In this document: piece by piece, positions 54,249 to 64,000 of the stretch
Numbering within the stretch: position 1 is the first letter of the stretch
How the letters are laid out: each line of letters begins with the position of its first letter
Assembly (NCBI GenBank): GCA_011947345.1
Contig: JAAVTG010000425.1
Location: forward strand, 1 to 64,000
Direction: 5' to 3'
Source: Phytophthora quininea
Lineage: Eukaryota > Oomycota > Peronosporomycetes > Peronosporales > Peronosporaceae
DNA length: 64,000 bases
Made by a program: the position numbers and the translations under genes
The notes under the pieces: model-generated
Told to the model about the DNA's origin: nothing
Seen by the model: only the letters and a program-made list of their open reading frames with translations
The model's database searches: none

Positions 54249-56998
54249 TCTTAGACTACTACTAGAGACTTGCTGTCTGTCCGTTTGTCGGTCGGTCGGT
54301 CCGTCGCCGAGTTTCGATGGACAAGATCCGGCGCTGCCATTGGCTGCCGAGCGCCAGCGACGGCGGCGCCCATTCGCCAAAAAGAGTTTCGGCCAATCGC
54401 TGCCGAGCGGAGCGAAGGCGGCCGAGACGTGGACCACACCAATAGTAGGGTGGTCCACACCAAACGTACTTAATGAAGAGGTCGACAGTAGTCCCCACAC
54501 ACGTAGTCCACACACAACCAAAACCAAACGCGATGGAGCGTGGGAACGTTACCTGCGCTCGCTTGCGAAACGATGCTATACAAGGACATCCCCAAGGAGT
54601 TCGTTTGGAAAGAGAAGCAGTGGGTTTGGCGCAAGCAGTAGAGAGAGGCACTAGAAAGAATAATCCATGTAGCCTCCCCGGACGCCGAGAAGTTTTTCCT
54701 CCGAATATTGCTCTGTAATCGAAGAGAGCCTACATCGTTCGAGAGTTTACGGACAGTTAACGGCGTCGTATGTCCCACGTTTTGGGACGCAGCGTTACAA
54801 TTGGGATATCTTGACAACGATCAAGGTGGGCTGCATGCATGACAGAGGCTGCAAGTTTTCAGATCCCATACCAACTTCGACAGCTCTTCAGTACACAGTT
54901 AGTGTACTCGATGCCAAGAGATGTCCGTGGGTTGTGGGACCAATTCTATGAGGAATTGAATCGGGATATAGCGCATAAGCACCGGGATCTCCCCGAGTCT
55001 ACACGGGAGACTGTGGTGTTTTTGAGACGCTAAGAAGCGTGAACGATTTGCTAAAGGTGAGTGGGTATGCTGTGACCGATTTTGACCTTCCGCAGTTGAG
55101 TGATTTCCCGAGTTTGGTTCGAGAGTCTCTTCTCGACAACAATCTCATACGCCGCGAGAAAAGCTACAGCACAAGGACATTGGAGGCTATTGTTCGCGAC
55201 GAGGCCAAACTCAACGAAGGGCAGAAAGCCGTATTCGACCAGATCATACAAGCCGTCGAAGCCGAGTCAGGACATGAGGTATCGACGGCCAGCGCTTCGC
55301 GTAACGACGGGGGCAGGTCATCCACGCGGGAAGTTTCACAAAAGCTTTTCTTTGTTGATGGGCCTGGTGGAACGGGAAAGTCTACATTACTTCGACACAT
55401 TTTGGCCAGGGTGCGTCTGGATGGGAAGATTGCACTTGCTGTTGCGTCCAGTGGAATTGCATCTCCACTTTCCATGGGCGGGCGTACGGCGCATTCTACT
55501 TTAAAAATTCCGCTGAAACTGGACAAGGATTCTACGTGTTCGATTTTCAAACAATCGCACCTGCGCAAGCTTATCCAGCAGACCAGTTTGGTCATTTGGG
55601 ATGAAGCTCCGATGACGCATCGCCACGCGTTTGAGGCTGTCGACCGAATGCTACGGGACATTGTGGATAACCCCAGGGAGCCTTTCGGCGGAAAGGTTTT
55701 TGTCCTCTCAGGAGATTCCCGCCAGATCCTTCCTGTCGTGAAGAGAGGCACGCCTGCAGAAACGATCAACGCGTGTATAAAGGAATCGCCTCTGTGGAGA
55801 CACTTTTGCAGGTTCGGTTAACACAGAACATGCGCATTGGGAGCGAGGGGACAGGAGAAAGCGACGAGGATATCCTGTCTTTCTCTGATTTTTGCTTGCC
55901 GTTGGGGAGGGTCGGCACGAAAAACGTGCTGATCTTGGCAATGACTACATCGAGATTTCTGCTGATATGCTGATCCCGAATCCTCCTGTAGAAGACGACG
56001 AGGACGAGGAAATAGCTCCAGGGGCAATACCAAGGGGTATGACCCGCATCATTGACGCAATGTATGCCGACGTTGCGAATCCGGAGGTTGCGAGTGATGA
56101 ATATTTTGCCAGTCGTACGATTTTGACGACTACGAACGAGACGGTACGGAGAATCAACGAGGCAGTCGCAGCTCGACTTCCGGAGACAGCGCGGGAGTAT
56201 TTGTCGGTAGACTCGGTGGAGGATGATGACGGAACGTTGTTCGAGCAGGAGTTCCTCCACTCGGTGAACATGAACGGGATTCCACCTCACAGACTACTGC
56301 TCAAGAAGGGCATCCCCATCATGATGATGAGAAATCTGAACCCGGATCTTGGACTGTGCAACGGAACGCGTCTACGAATCGTCGGCTTGAAGGACCACGT
56401 CATTCGAGCAACAATTATGACTGGAGAACGAACAGGCCAAGAAGTACTCATCCCGAGAATTATGTTCGTGAGCGACGACGACAACTCCAATTTCCCCTTC
56501 CGGCTACGACAAAAGCAGTTCCCCGTGCAACCAGCATTCGCCATGACGATTAACACGGCCCAAGGTCAGACGGTGTTAAACTTGGGGCTGTACTTGGCTT
56601 CCCCGTGCTTTTCGCATGGCCAGTTGTATGTGGCGTTGTCTCGCGTGACCTCTCGAAGCAAGTTCAAGGCGTTGATTGAGTATCCAGAGTTCGTAGACCC
56701 GGACGGAGGAGTGTACACGAGAAACATCGTGTACACGCAGATTTTCGATTGGGAGTCGAGGTGCATTTCTAGGCTAGATGTAGTAGCTTGCCACTGCGAA
56801 CTAGAACCTAGCTTTATGTTGGACAAATGGCACTTGGCAATTTTCATGTGTTTATAAAACATTTTATACGCCTGTATGTTTTAGATTGAACTACTTACTA
56901 ATTCGTGCGATAAGTTAAATCATCCCGCCGGAGGTGGGCGGTCCACACAGCTGCATCGAACCATAACCCACCGCCGCGTAGCGGCGGCGCTCGGCTAG
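54249..56998 (+). mobile_element. Helitron unit 4
   Basis: 2750 bp, longer because of extra bases near 56830 (CACTTGGCAATTTT). 5' end like unit 3, 3' end like unit 5. Confidence 0.88.
54574..56857 (+). pseudogene. Helitron helicase remnant, unit 4
   Basis: The C-terminal frame is open for 321 codons to 56857, including SPCFSHGQLYVALSRV, but has Thr for Lys in TINTAQGQT. The early TAG and shared frame changes are present. Confidence 0.8.
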
Positions 56999-59746
56999 TC
57001 TTAGACTACTACTAGAGACTTGCTGTCTGTCCGTTTGTCGGTCGGTCGGTCCGTCGCCGAGTTTCGATGGACAAGATCCGGCGCTGCCATTGGCTGCCGA
57101 GCGCCAGCGACGGCGGCGCCTATTCGCCAAAAACAATTTCGACCAATCGCTGCCGAGCGGAGCGAAGGCGGCCCGAGACGTGGACCACACGAATAGTAGG
57201 GTGGTACACACCAAACGTACTTAATGAAGAGGTCAACAGTAGTCCCCACACACGTAGTCCACACACAACCAAAACCAAACGCGATGGAGCGTGGGAACGT
57301 TACCTGCGCTCGCTTGCGAAACGATGCTATACAAGGACATCCCCAAGGAGTTCGTTTGGAAAGAGAAGCAGTGGGTTTGGCGCAAGCAGTAGAGAGAGGC
57401 ACTAGAAAGAATAATCCATGTAGCCTCCCCGACGCCGAGAAGTTTTTCCTCCGAATATTGCTCTGTAATCGAAGAGAGCCTACATCGTTCGAGAGTTTAC
57501 GGACAGTTAACGGCGTAGTGTGTCCCACGTTTAGAGACACAGCGTTACAATTGGGATACCTGGACAACGAACAAGGTGGGCTGCATGCATGACAGAGGCT
57601 GCAAGTTTTCAGATCCCATACCAACTTCGACAGCTCTTCAGTACACAGTTAGTGTACTCGATGCCAAGAGATGTCCGTGGGTTGTGGGACCAATTCTATG
57701 AGGAATTGAATCGGGATATAGCGCATAAGCACCGGGATCTCCCCGAGTCTACACGGGTGACTGTGGTGTTTTTGAGACGCTAAGAAGCGTGAACGATTTG
57801 CTAAAGGTGAGTGGGTATGCTGTGACCGATTTTGACCTTCCGCAGTTGAGTGATTTCCCGAGTTTGGTTCGAGAGTCCCTTCTCGACAACAATCTCATAC
57901 GCCGCGAGAAAAGCTACAGCACAAGGACATTGGAGGCTATTGTTCGCGACGAGACCAAACTCAACGAAGGGCAGAAAGCCGTATTCGACCAGATCATACA
58001 AGCCGTCGAAGCCGAGTCAGGACATGAGGTATCGACGGCCAGCGCTTCGCGTAACGACGGGGGCAGGTCATCCACGCGGGAAGTTTCACAAAAGCTTTTC
58101 TTTGTTGATGGGCCTGGTGGGACGGGAAAGTCTACATTACTTCGACACATTTTGGCCAGGGTGCGTCTGGATGGAAAGATTGCACTTGCTGTTGCGTCCA
58201 GTGGAATTGGATCTCCACTTTCCATGGGCGGGCGTACGGCGCATTCTACTTTTAAAATTCCGCTGAAACTGGACAAGGATTCTACGTGTTCGATTTTCAA
58301 ACAATCGCACCTGCGCAAGCTTATCCAGCAGACCAGTTTGGTCATTTGGGATGAAGCTCCGATGACGCATCGCCACGCGTTTGAGGCTGTCGACCGAATG
58401 CTACGGGACATTGTGGATAACCCCAGGGAGCCTTTCGGCGGAAAGGTTTTTGTCCTCTCAGGAGATTCCCGCCAGATCCTTCCTGTTGTGAAGAGAGGCA
58501 CGCCTGCAGAAACGATCAACGCGTGTATAAAGGAATCGCCTCTGTGGAGACACTTTTGCAGGTTCGGTTAACACAGAACATGCGCATTGGGAGCGAGGGG
58601 ACAGGAGAAAGCGACGAGGATATCCTGTCTTTCTCTGATTTTTGCTTGCCGTTGGGGAGGGTCGGCACGAAAAACGTGCTGATCTTGGCAATGACTACAT
58701 CGAGATTTCTGCTGATATGCTGATCCCGAATCCTCCTGTAGAAGACGACGAGGACGAGGAAATAGCTCCAGGGGCAATACCAAGGGTATGACCCGCATCA
58801 TTGACGCAATGTATGCCGACGTTGCGAATCCGGAGGTTGCGAGTGATGAATATTTTGCCAGTCGTACGATTTTGACGACTACGAACGAGACGGTACGGAG
58901 AATCAACGAGGCAGTCGCAGCTCGACTTCCGGAGACAGCGCGGGAGTATTTGTCGGTAGACTCGGTGGAGGATGATGACGGAACGTTGTTCGAGCAGGAG
59001 TTCCTCCACTCGGTGAACATGAACGGGATTCCACCTCACAGACTACTGCTCAAGAAGGGCATCCCCATCATGATGATGAGAAATCTGAACCCGGATCTTG
59101 GACTGTGCAACGGAACGCGTCTACGAATCGTCGGCTTGAAGGACCACGTCATTCGAGCAACAATTATGACTGGAGAACGAACAGGCCAAGAAGTACTCAT
59201 CCCGAGAATTATGTTCGTGAGCGACGACGACAACTCCAATTTCCCCTTCCGGCTACGACAAAAGCAGTTCCCCGTGCAACCAGCATTCGCCATGACGATT
59301 AACACGGCCCAAGGTCAGACGGTGTTAAACTTGGGGCTGTACTTGGCTTCCCGTGCTTTTCGCATGGCCAGTTGTATGTGGCGTTGTCTCGCGTGACCTC
59401 TCGAAGCAAGTTCAAGGCGTTGATTGAGTATCCAGAGTTCGTAGACCCGGACGGAGGAGTGTACACGAGAAACATCGTGTACACGCAGATTTTCGATTGG
59501 GAGTCGAGGTGCATTTCTAGGCTAGATGTAGTAGCTTGCCACTGCGAACTAGAACCTAGCTTTATGTTGGACAAATGGCACTTGGCAATTTTCATGTGTT
59601 TATAAAACATTTTATACGCCTGTATGTTTTAGATTGAACTACTTACTAATTCGTGCGATAAGTTAAATCATCCCGCCGGAGGTGGGCGGTCCACACAGCT
59701 GCATCGAACCATAACCCACCGCCGCGTAGCGGCGGCGCTCGGCTAG
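56999..59746 (+). mobile_element. Helitron unit 5
   Basis: 2748 bp. Its CTAG end borders host DNA (GGCTAG|TAGCTAAATC). It shares the helicase variant of unit 1 and the 3' variant of unit 4. Confidence 0.88.
57324..59605 (+). pseudogene. Helitron helicase remnant, unit 5
   Basis: As unit 1 with GIGSPL, TINTAQGQT and the broken ASRAF end. It also lacks one G near 58785, which removes the frame for the MTRIIDAM block from the upstream part. Confidence 0.8.
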
Positions 59747-60429
59747 TAGCTAAATCTAAGCCGATTCGGTCCGAAAGTATTTTTTGGTCCGTTATGTATC
59801 GTGCACAGGAGCGCGCTATTGCCAAATTTAGTGAAACCCCATCGCCAATAACCATCGACTCGCCAAATCTGGACTCGCTTGGTGAGTCTGGCATGAGCCT
59901 CGGCAAAATTCCGATTCAGACATGTTGTTTTCGATGTGACGGGCTGTAGCACGCCGCACTGCGACTCCGCAATGGGTTCACGAACGCGTGACCATTGCGG
60001 AGTCACGCGAGCTCTTCGCCACTCGAGGTCCACTTGGACTCCTGGTGTGCAAACATGAGCCCTACGGTCGATGTCTAGTTCCTTTGAATTCACTATTGAA
60101 TTTACTTCTAACCTAAAAGATACCCAGCCTCCTCGGTGTTTCCTACAGGTTAACAGCCGCAGTAAGCTCAAAATGGCGACCCGTCAACGTGCGTGACGAG
60201 ATGCAGCCATAATAGCTGATGACAAAGCACTGGACCTCGGAGCTGCTACTGACCTTCCGGGCGACGATGACGTTAACCAAGGACAGCCGTACTCTCTGCC
60301 CGGCGGTATCGCACTTGGCCAAGGTGAGGCCAAATTCTGTAAGATTTGACAGCTGTAGATTAAAGAAAGGCAGGAGACGTGATGCTGAAGTGCTGAACAT
60401 ATGGCTACACCAGCTGACGTCGTTGTGAC
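59747..60429. other. Region after the Helitron array, no gene recognised
   Basis: No coding motif on either strand. GGTGGCAGCGCC at about 60567-60578, just beyond, is the kind of sequence seen after an LTR, so a retroelement remnant is possible but not shown. Confidence 0.3.
59961..60004. repeat. Inverted repeat
   Basis: ACTCCGCAATGG (59964-59975) and CCATTGCGGAGT (59992-60003) form a perfect 12-bp stem with a 16-base loop; the sequence next to each arm is also partly complementary. Confidence 0.6.
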
Positions 60430-60828
60430 TTGAGGGGCAGATTTCAGAATAGCAGACGTCAGAGGGATGACCCTCCCGACAAACTTGGTTTTATAGTCTC
60501 AGAAGGCTGGGCGATAAGATCTCGCTGGAACCGACGCTGGACACCAGAAGGGCGTCCAGTGTTGGTGGCAGCGCCACGGAGACGATGGTGGCACTTCGCA
60601 ACTCGTCCTGCGCGCCGCAAGCGCACACTCCACCACAGATTGCTCGGACTACGACAGCTAGTTGCTGGCATCCCGCTCGAGGAGCACAGCAAGGCACAAG
60701 CCCTGCTGGAGAAGCTAAGGAGAACAGATTTCGCCTCCCGCAACACGTCGCGGCTCGACCTTGTTGCACTGGATAGACAGACAAAAGCTGAGGAGAAGAA
60801 AAGCTTGTCGGAAACGGAGGAAAGTTGA
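60430..60828 (+). other. Open frame of unknown status, 132 codons
   Basis: Encodes an Arg-rich, basic protein with a Lys/Glu-rich end. No signal, domain or paralogue was recognised. It may be a fragment of a mobile element or chance. Confidence 0.2.
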
Positions 60829-61466
60829 AAGGGTAGGAACGTCGGAAAGAGAGGAACGTTGGAGCGGAAAGGACCATCAGATCGGCGACATGGAAAGGAG
60901 GGAGAGTACGCTCGCGTGGAACTTCCTGCTGTGGTGCATTGCCACGACAAATAGTCGGACGTGTGTGTGTGTGTGTCAAGTCAGCGTCGTCGCCATCGTC
61001 GTCGCCACAACTATCGTCGTCATTTTTACAATTCACAACTAGTTATCACTTCTCACCATGTTCTTCGGATCTTCTAGGCATGCCTTCTTGTAGCTGCAGA
61101 TAATCCACGTTACAGTTAGCGCCAAATAGAGTTAACGTCAACGGGGTTAGCGAAGTATTGATCACAGATGTTGGTCACTGGTCAAGGTAATTGAATTTTT
61201 GGCTGATACCAAGCTGATGGTGTTGAGACATCAACACACAGGAGGTCGCTTTCTGGCTACAGCGAAAACACGCCCGCAGTGCTTTTGCGGCATACTCACT
61301 GTAGATCACATCATGTTCGATAAAGCAAATTTTCTTTGCCAACTCCGTGCCTTGTGATGCCAAGAACCTTTCCTACATCCCGAATGTGAATCTGAGGCAT
61401 ATTCTTGCATAAGGTGCATATGAACCATGATTTGTTTGGATAGCACGTCAATTCGTGAGTTGTTTG
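60829..61466. other. Intergenic
   Basis: Contains a short GT run near 60960-60976. No gene, no clear repeat ends. Confidence 0.4.
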
Positions 61467-61500
61467 AATTCTCACCCGGAAAGGATTCCGGGTGAGAATT
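61467..61500. repeat. Perfect hairpin, 15-bp stem, 4-base loop
   Basis: AATTCTCACCCGGAA, loop AGGA, then TTCCGGGTGAGAATT. Possible end of an unidentified element, or a stray palindrome. Confidence 0.6.
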
Positions 61501-61707
61501 TCTTTTTTATCAGTGCAAAACACTTGTAGTTTGTATTGATTTAGTTGAAATGGGTTCGTAGTATTTATGGAAAACTAGGGCTACGCGAATACTGGGATAG
61601 AATTTTCTATAAAACTGGTACCGGTGATATTTTTTTCCGGCAATACGCTACGTAGTGCGCCTGCTTTGCAATCGCGCTATCTGCCCTCATGGATCAGTCT
61701 GGGTAAA

Positions 61708-61797
61708 AGCCAGGGTTTCGGCCAAACCAGTAAAGTCCGTCCCGGCCGATTGGCCGATTGCCGGCCGCAGGCCGAAACCCCAGGTTTCGGCCACAAT
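61708..61797. repeat. Clustered GGTTTCGGCC repeats, possible hAT terminal region
   Basis: CAGGGTTTCGGCC, the inverted GGCCGAAACCCC and CAGGTTTCGGCC lie within 90 bases. hAT ends often start CAGGG, and a hAT transposase follows at 62342. The matching end would lie outside the window. Confidence 0.4.
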
Positions 61798-61904
61798 TTT
61801 AACTCTTGTTTTATCAACTAATATTTACTGTGAAGTACCAGTAGACGTGTGGCTCGTACCAGAAACCGTCCCGACGCCGCGTGCGCCCCTGTGCAGCATC
61901 AGAA

Positions 61905-62270
61905 GGCGGAGGTGGCGCCGAGCATGTCACTGAGCAACAACTGATGGCGAAGGAGGCGCCGTCCACTGCGGCCCCGCGTAGCAGTAGCAGCAGCAGCAGA
62001 AGAAGAAGAAGGCGGAGGTGGCGCCGAGCACCAGCAACAGCAGCGGTTGGAGGAGGCGCTGTACACTGTGGCGCCAAGTGGCAGCAGAAGGCGGAGTAGG
62101 TGCTTTTCATTGTGGCGCCGAGTACCAGCATCAGCAGAAGGCGGAGGAGGCGTCGTCCACTGAGGCGCAGAGCACCAGCCACAGCAGCAGTTGGAGGTGG
62201 CGCCGTACACTGTGCCGCCGAGCACCAGCATCAGCAAAAGGAGGAGATGGCGGCGGCGTGTGTGTTGGCC
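61905..62270. repeat. Degenerate GC-rich minisatellite
   Basis: About six to seven units of 40-60 bases, each with GGCGGAGG(A/T)GGCGCCG...CACTG(T)GGCGCC...CAGCA(T/A)CAGCAG. Unit length varies, mostly by changes in the CAG part. It lies between the GGTTTCGGCC repeats and the hAT transposase. Confidence 0.6.
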
Positions 62271-62341
62271 CCAAGCAGTAGGAGAAAGCGTAGAGTGAAG
62301 GAAGGCAAGCGTGCAGTGAATCAATTGTATTAAATTATGCA

Positions 62342-64000
62342 TTAGAAAAGTTCCTCCAATTTTACTTTCTGGCTACGGAAATATGTAAGCGACTTCTCCT
62401 GTAGAAAAATGGCGTCATTCTCAGCTGGAAATTCGTGAAGTATTGGAGCTGGTATATCTTCATATTCATCGTCGGTAGGCTTTCCATCATTGCTGTTGCG
62501 GTCCTCAAAACCTTCACTAATTTCTGCATCGTCGAAAACTTCTTCCAGATATTCTGTCCAGAGCTGTAGAGTCTCCGAACTACCAGCACAATCACCAGGA
62601 TCCTCGTCATCACTCTCCCCGTCCTCACATGCATGCATTCTTTCAGGTGAAGGGACTAAATCAACTGCATTGCCAACTATCTCTCGTTCTTCAGGGCTAA
62701 TTAAAAGTTTTCTTCGTGGATCTTTTGCAGTATCATTGAGGGCCCGTTGTCGTACGTGTTTAGCAATTGTTTCAAAGGCTAATGCCTTGTTCCGTCCCAA
62801 TCGGTTACGTTTGGCAGTATGTATCAAACCAAGAGCACTAAAAAGTCGCTCACAGGTCGCAGTATTGACAGCAATTGATAGAACAGCAATCGATAGCTTT
62901 GGTAGCAGGCTGTGTGGCTTTCGCGTTTGTATGTAGGCCCAATATTTCCACGGACACGCAAATTCAGACGCTTTAACTTTGGAAATTTACCCTTCATCCA
63001 ATCAAACACGTCATCTCTGATAGTTCCAACGTCTTCAGTAGAAAATAGTCGACGGTAATAATATACAGCAATTGCTGGTATAGCTCCAGCCCCAGATATC
63101 TTCGTAGCTGGCAGCTCACGGGCCGTGGCAACGTACGTAGGATGTAGAGCAAAGCCTAACATGAAAAGCGGCTGTTCACACTGTGCCCATCTGTCTTCTA
63201 TGCATTTCACTAGCTGAACTCCATGTACCGCATCAGCCTTAAAACCCAAGTAAATGTCCCGGTATGAGATAACGACATCGCCCACAGAGTTTTCGTCTCG
63301 CTGCAATCTATATGATGCGTATGAGAGAGGTGCAATAACAGCTTCAGCTATTTTTAGTTCTGACCAAAATTTAGGGTCCCCAAGAACTTGTAACTTGTCC
63401 GGGTAATCATCGTCTTTTTGTAGTTTCGATGTAGCCATTTCAAAGCCGACTTTACACGCAAAATTGAGGCAAAACAGCCCTGCATTGAGTTCCATCTCGT
63501 TTCACACAGTGTCCTCAATCCAAGCTCCCGTCCATAATTTTTTTATCAAAATTCGTACTCGTCTTAGCCACTTAGCAGAGGAGCCATTGATAATGTTCAC
63601 AACTGTCGCCGCTTTAACCGCAACGTCTTGAAAGGACGTTTTTAGGACTACTTTAACAAGGTTGTTAACGTCGTGAGCGAAACAGAATAGGAAAACAATC
63701 TGGGGCCACCGCAACGCTAAAATCTTCCTAGCCCTTCCGCATTGCCCCGCATTATCTGTAACTATAGCACCCACGTTCCACTTCTCGTCCAGTGCCCGCT
63801 TCAGTAGTTTTTCCAGGTCTTGAGCGATAGCAATCCCATCTTGGCGATCGCCAACAAGGTGAGAAGCACGCCGAAGAGCACCAGTTATGCTCCTAACAAA
63901 TGGACATTTGACAAGTTTTGCCATACATCAGAAGAAAGGTTAACACGACCACCAGAGTCCATCTGAACCGCTTCTAAATTTTGAACGTCCTTCGTTGAAC
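62342..64000 (-). pseudogene. hAT-type transposase (DUF659-like), broken and cut by the window end
   Basis: On the minus strand, from the window end down: a fragment with VNLSSDVW, a block with AIVTDNAGQCGRARKIL and FCFAHDVNNLVK (63502-63924) that matches the catalytic DUF659/hAT core, a long helical part (62824-63495) and a C-terminal dimerisation-like region (LGRNKALAFETIAKHV) with an acidic tail to 62342. At least three frame changes separate the blocks. hAT enzymes cut and paste DNA and make 8-bp duplications. The 5' part lies outside the window. Confidence 0.7.

Larger units (their letters stand above)
46029..59746 (+). mobile_element. Tandem array of five Helitron units, head to tail
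   Basis: Five copies of about 2.74 kb follow one another with no spacer. Each begins TCTTAGACTAC and ends with the hairpin CCGCCGC-GTA-GCGGCGG, seven bases, then CTAG. These are the Helitron ends: 5' TC, 3' CTRR with a subterminal hairpin. The four internal joints are all CTAG|TCTTAG. The array is flanked by A on the left and T on the right, so the host site AT was split once. The copies are nearly identical and none has the Rep (HUH) domain. Confidence 0.9.

Noticed and set aside
46029..59746. CRISPR-like or satellite array
   Set aside because: The 2.7-kb units carry helicase coding and Helitron ends; there are no short repeats with unique spacers, and the host is eukaryotic.
60960..60976. 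GT run as a microsatellite
   Set aside because: Too short to be called a repeat locus on its own.
1..64000. tRNA or rRNA genes
   Set aside because: No cloverleaf with the A- and B-box pattern and no rRNA-like segment was recognised by eye; a covariance-model scan would be decisive.

Overview
This is a nuclear segment of an oomycete, most likely Phytophthora or a close relative. The evidence is a run of elicitin-like genes with Ser/Thr-rich, GPI-type tails, a Kazal inhibitor with the oomycete EPI layout, decayed NLP (NPP1) fragments, short (61-65 bp) introns, and initiator-like motifs close to the oomycete core promoter GCTCATTYYNCAWTTT just upstream of several genes. Species cannot be fixed from the window alone.

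Layout. (1) 1-9.9 kb: four diverged copies of a BAHD-type acyltransferase (one on +, three on -), of which only the last (8492-9838) is an intact frame. Between them lie a frameshifted HNH-like zinc protein, a TIPIN/Swi3 fork-protection homologue, two oppositely oriented NLP relics and a decayed Crypton. (2) 10.2-29 kb: seven elicitin-like genes (six on -, one on +), most with one to three elicitin domains. Three carry stop codons in the middle. One is split by an LTR-like insert that itself carries a mariner element, and a 5.45 kb Ty3/gypsy element sits just upstream of that same gene. A pogo-type transposon lies before the seventh. (3) 29-32 kb: a fimbrin with an EF-hand-like N terminus and a long WPP-repeat linker. 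(4) 33-43.4 kb: five tandem purple acid phosphatases on +, four with an N-terminal membrane anchor and one secreted. (5) 43.5-45.6 kb: a cysteine-rich secreted protein with a GPI-like tail, and a two-domain Kazal inhibitor. (6) 46.03-59.75 kb: five head-to-tail Helitron units of about 2.74 kb joined exactly CTAG|TC, each with a helicase remnant and no Rep domain. (7) 59.75-64 kb: repeat-rich DNA ending in a decayed hAT transposase that runs off the window.

Most host genes encode proteins acting at or outside the cell surface: elicitins, phosphatases, a protease inhibitor, an NLP relic and a GPI-like protein. They have expanded by tandem duplication in DNA repeatedly hit by at least six classes of mobile element. 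This is the gene-sparse, repeat-rich setting typical of oomycete accessory regions.

Caution on breaks: many frames are broken by a single base in a short homopolymer, even in a housekeeping gene such as fimbrin. A good part of this is probably base-calling error. The in-frame stops and the transposon insertions are better evidence of real decay.
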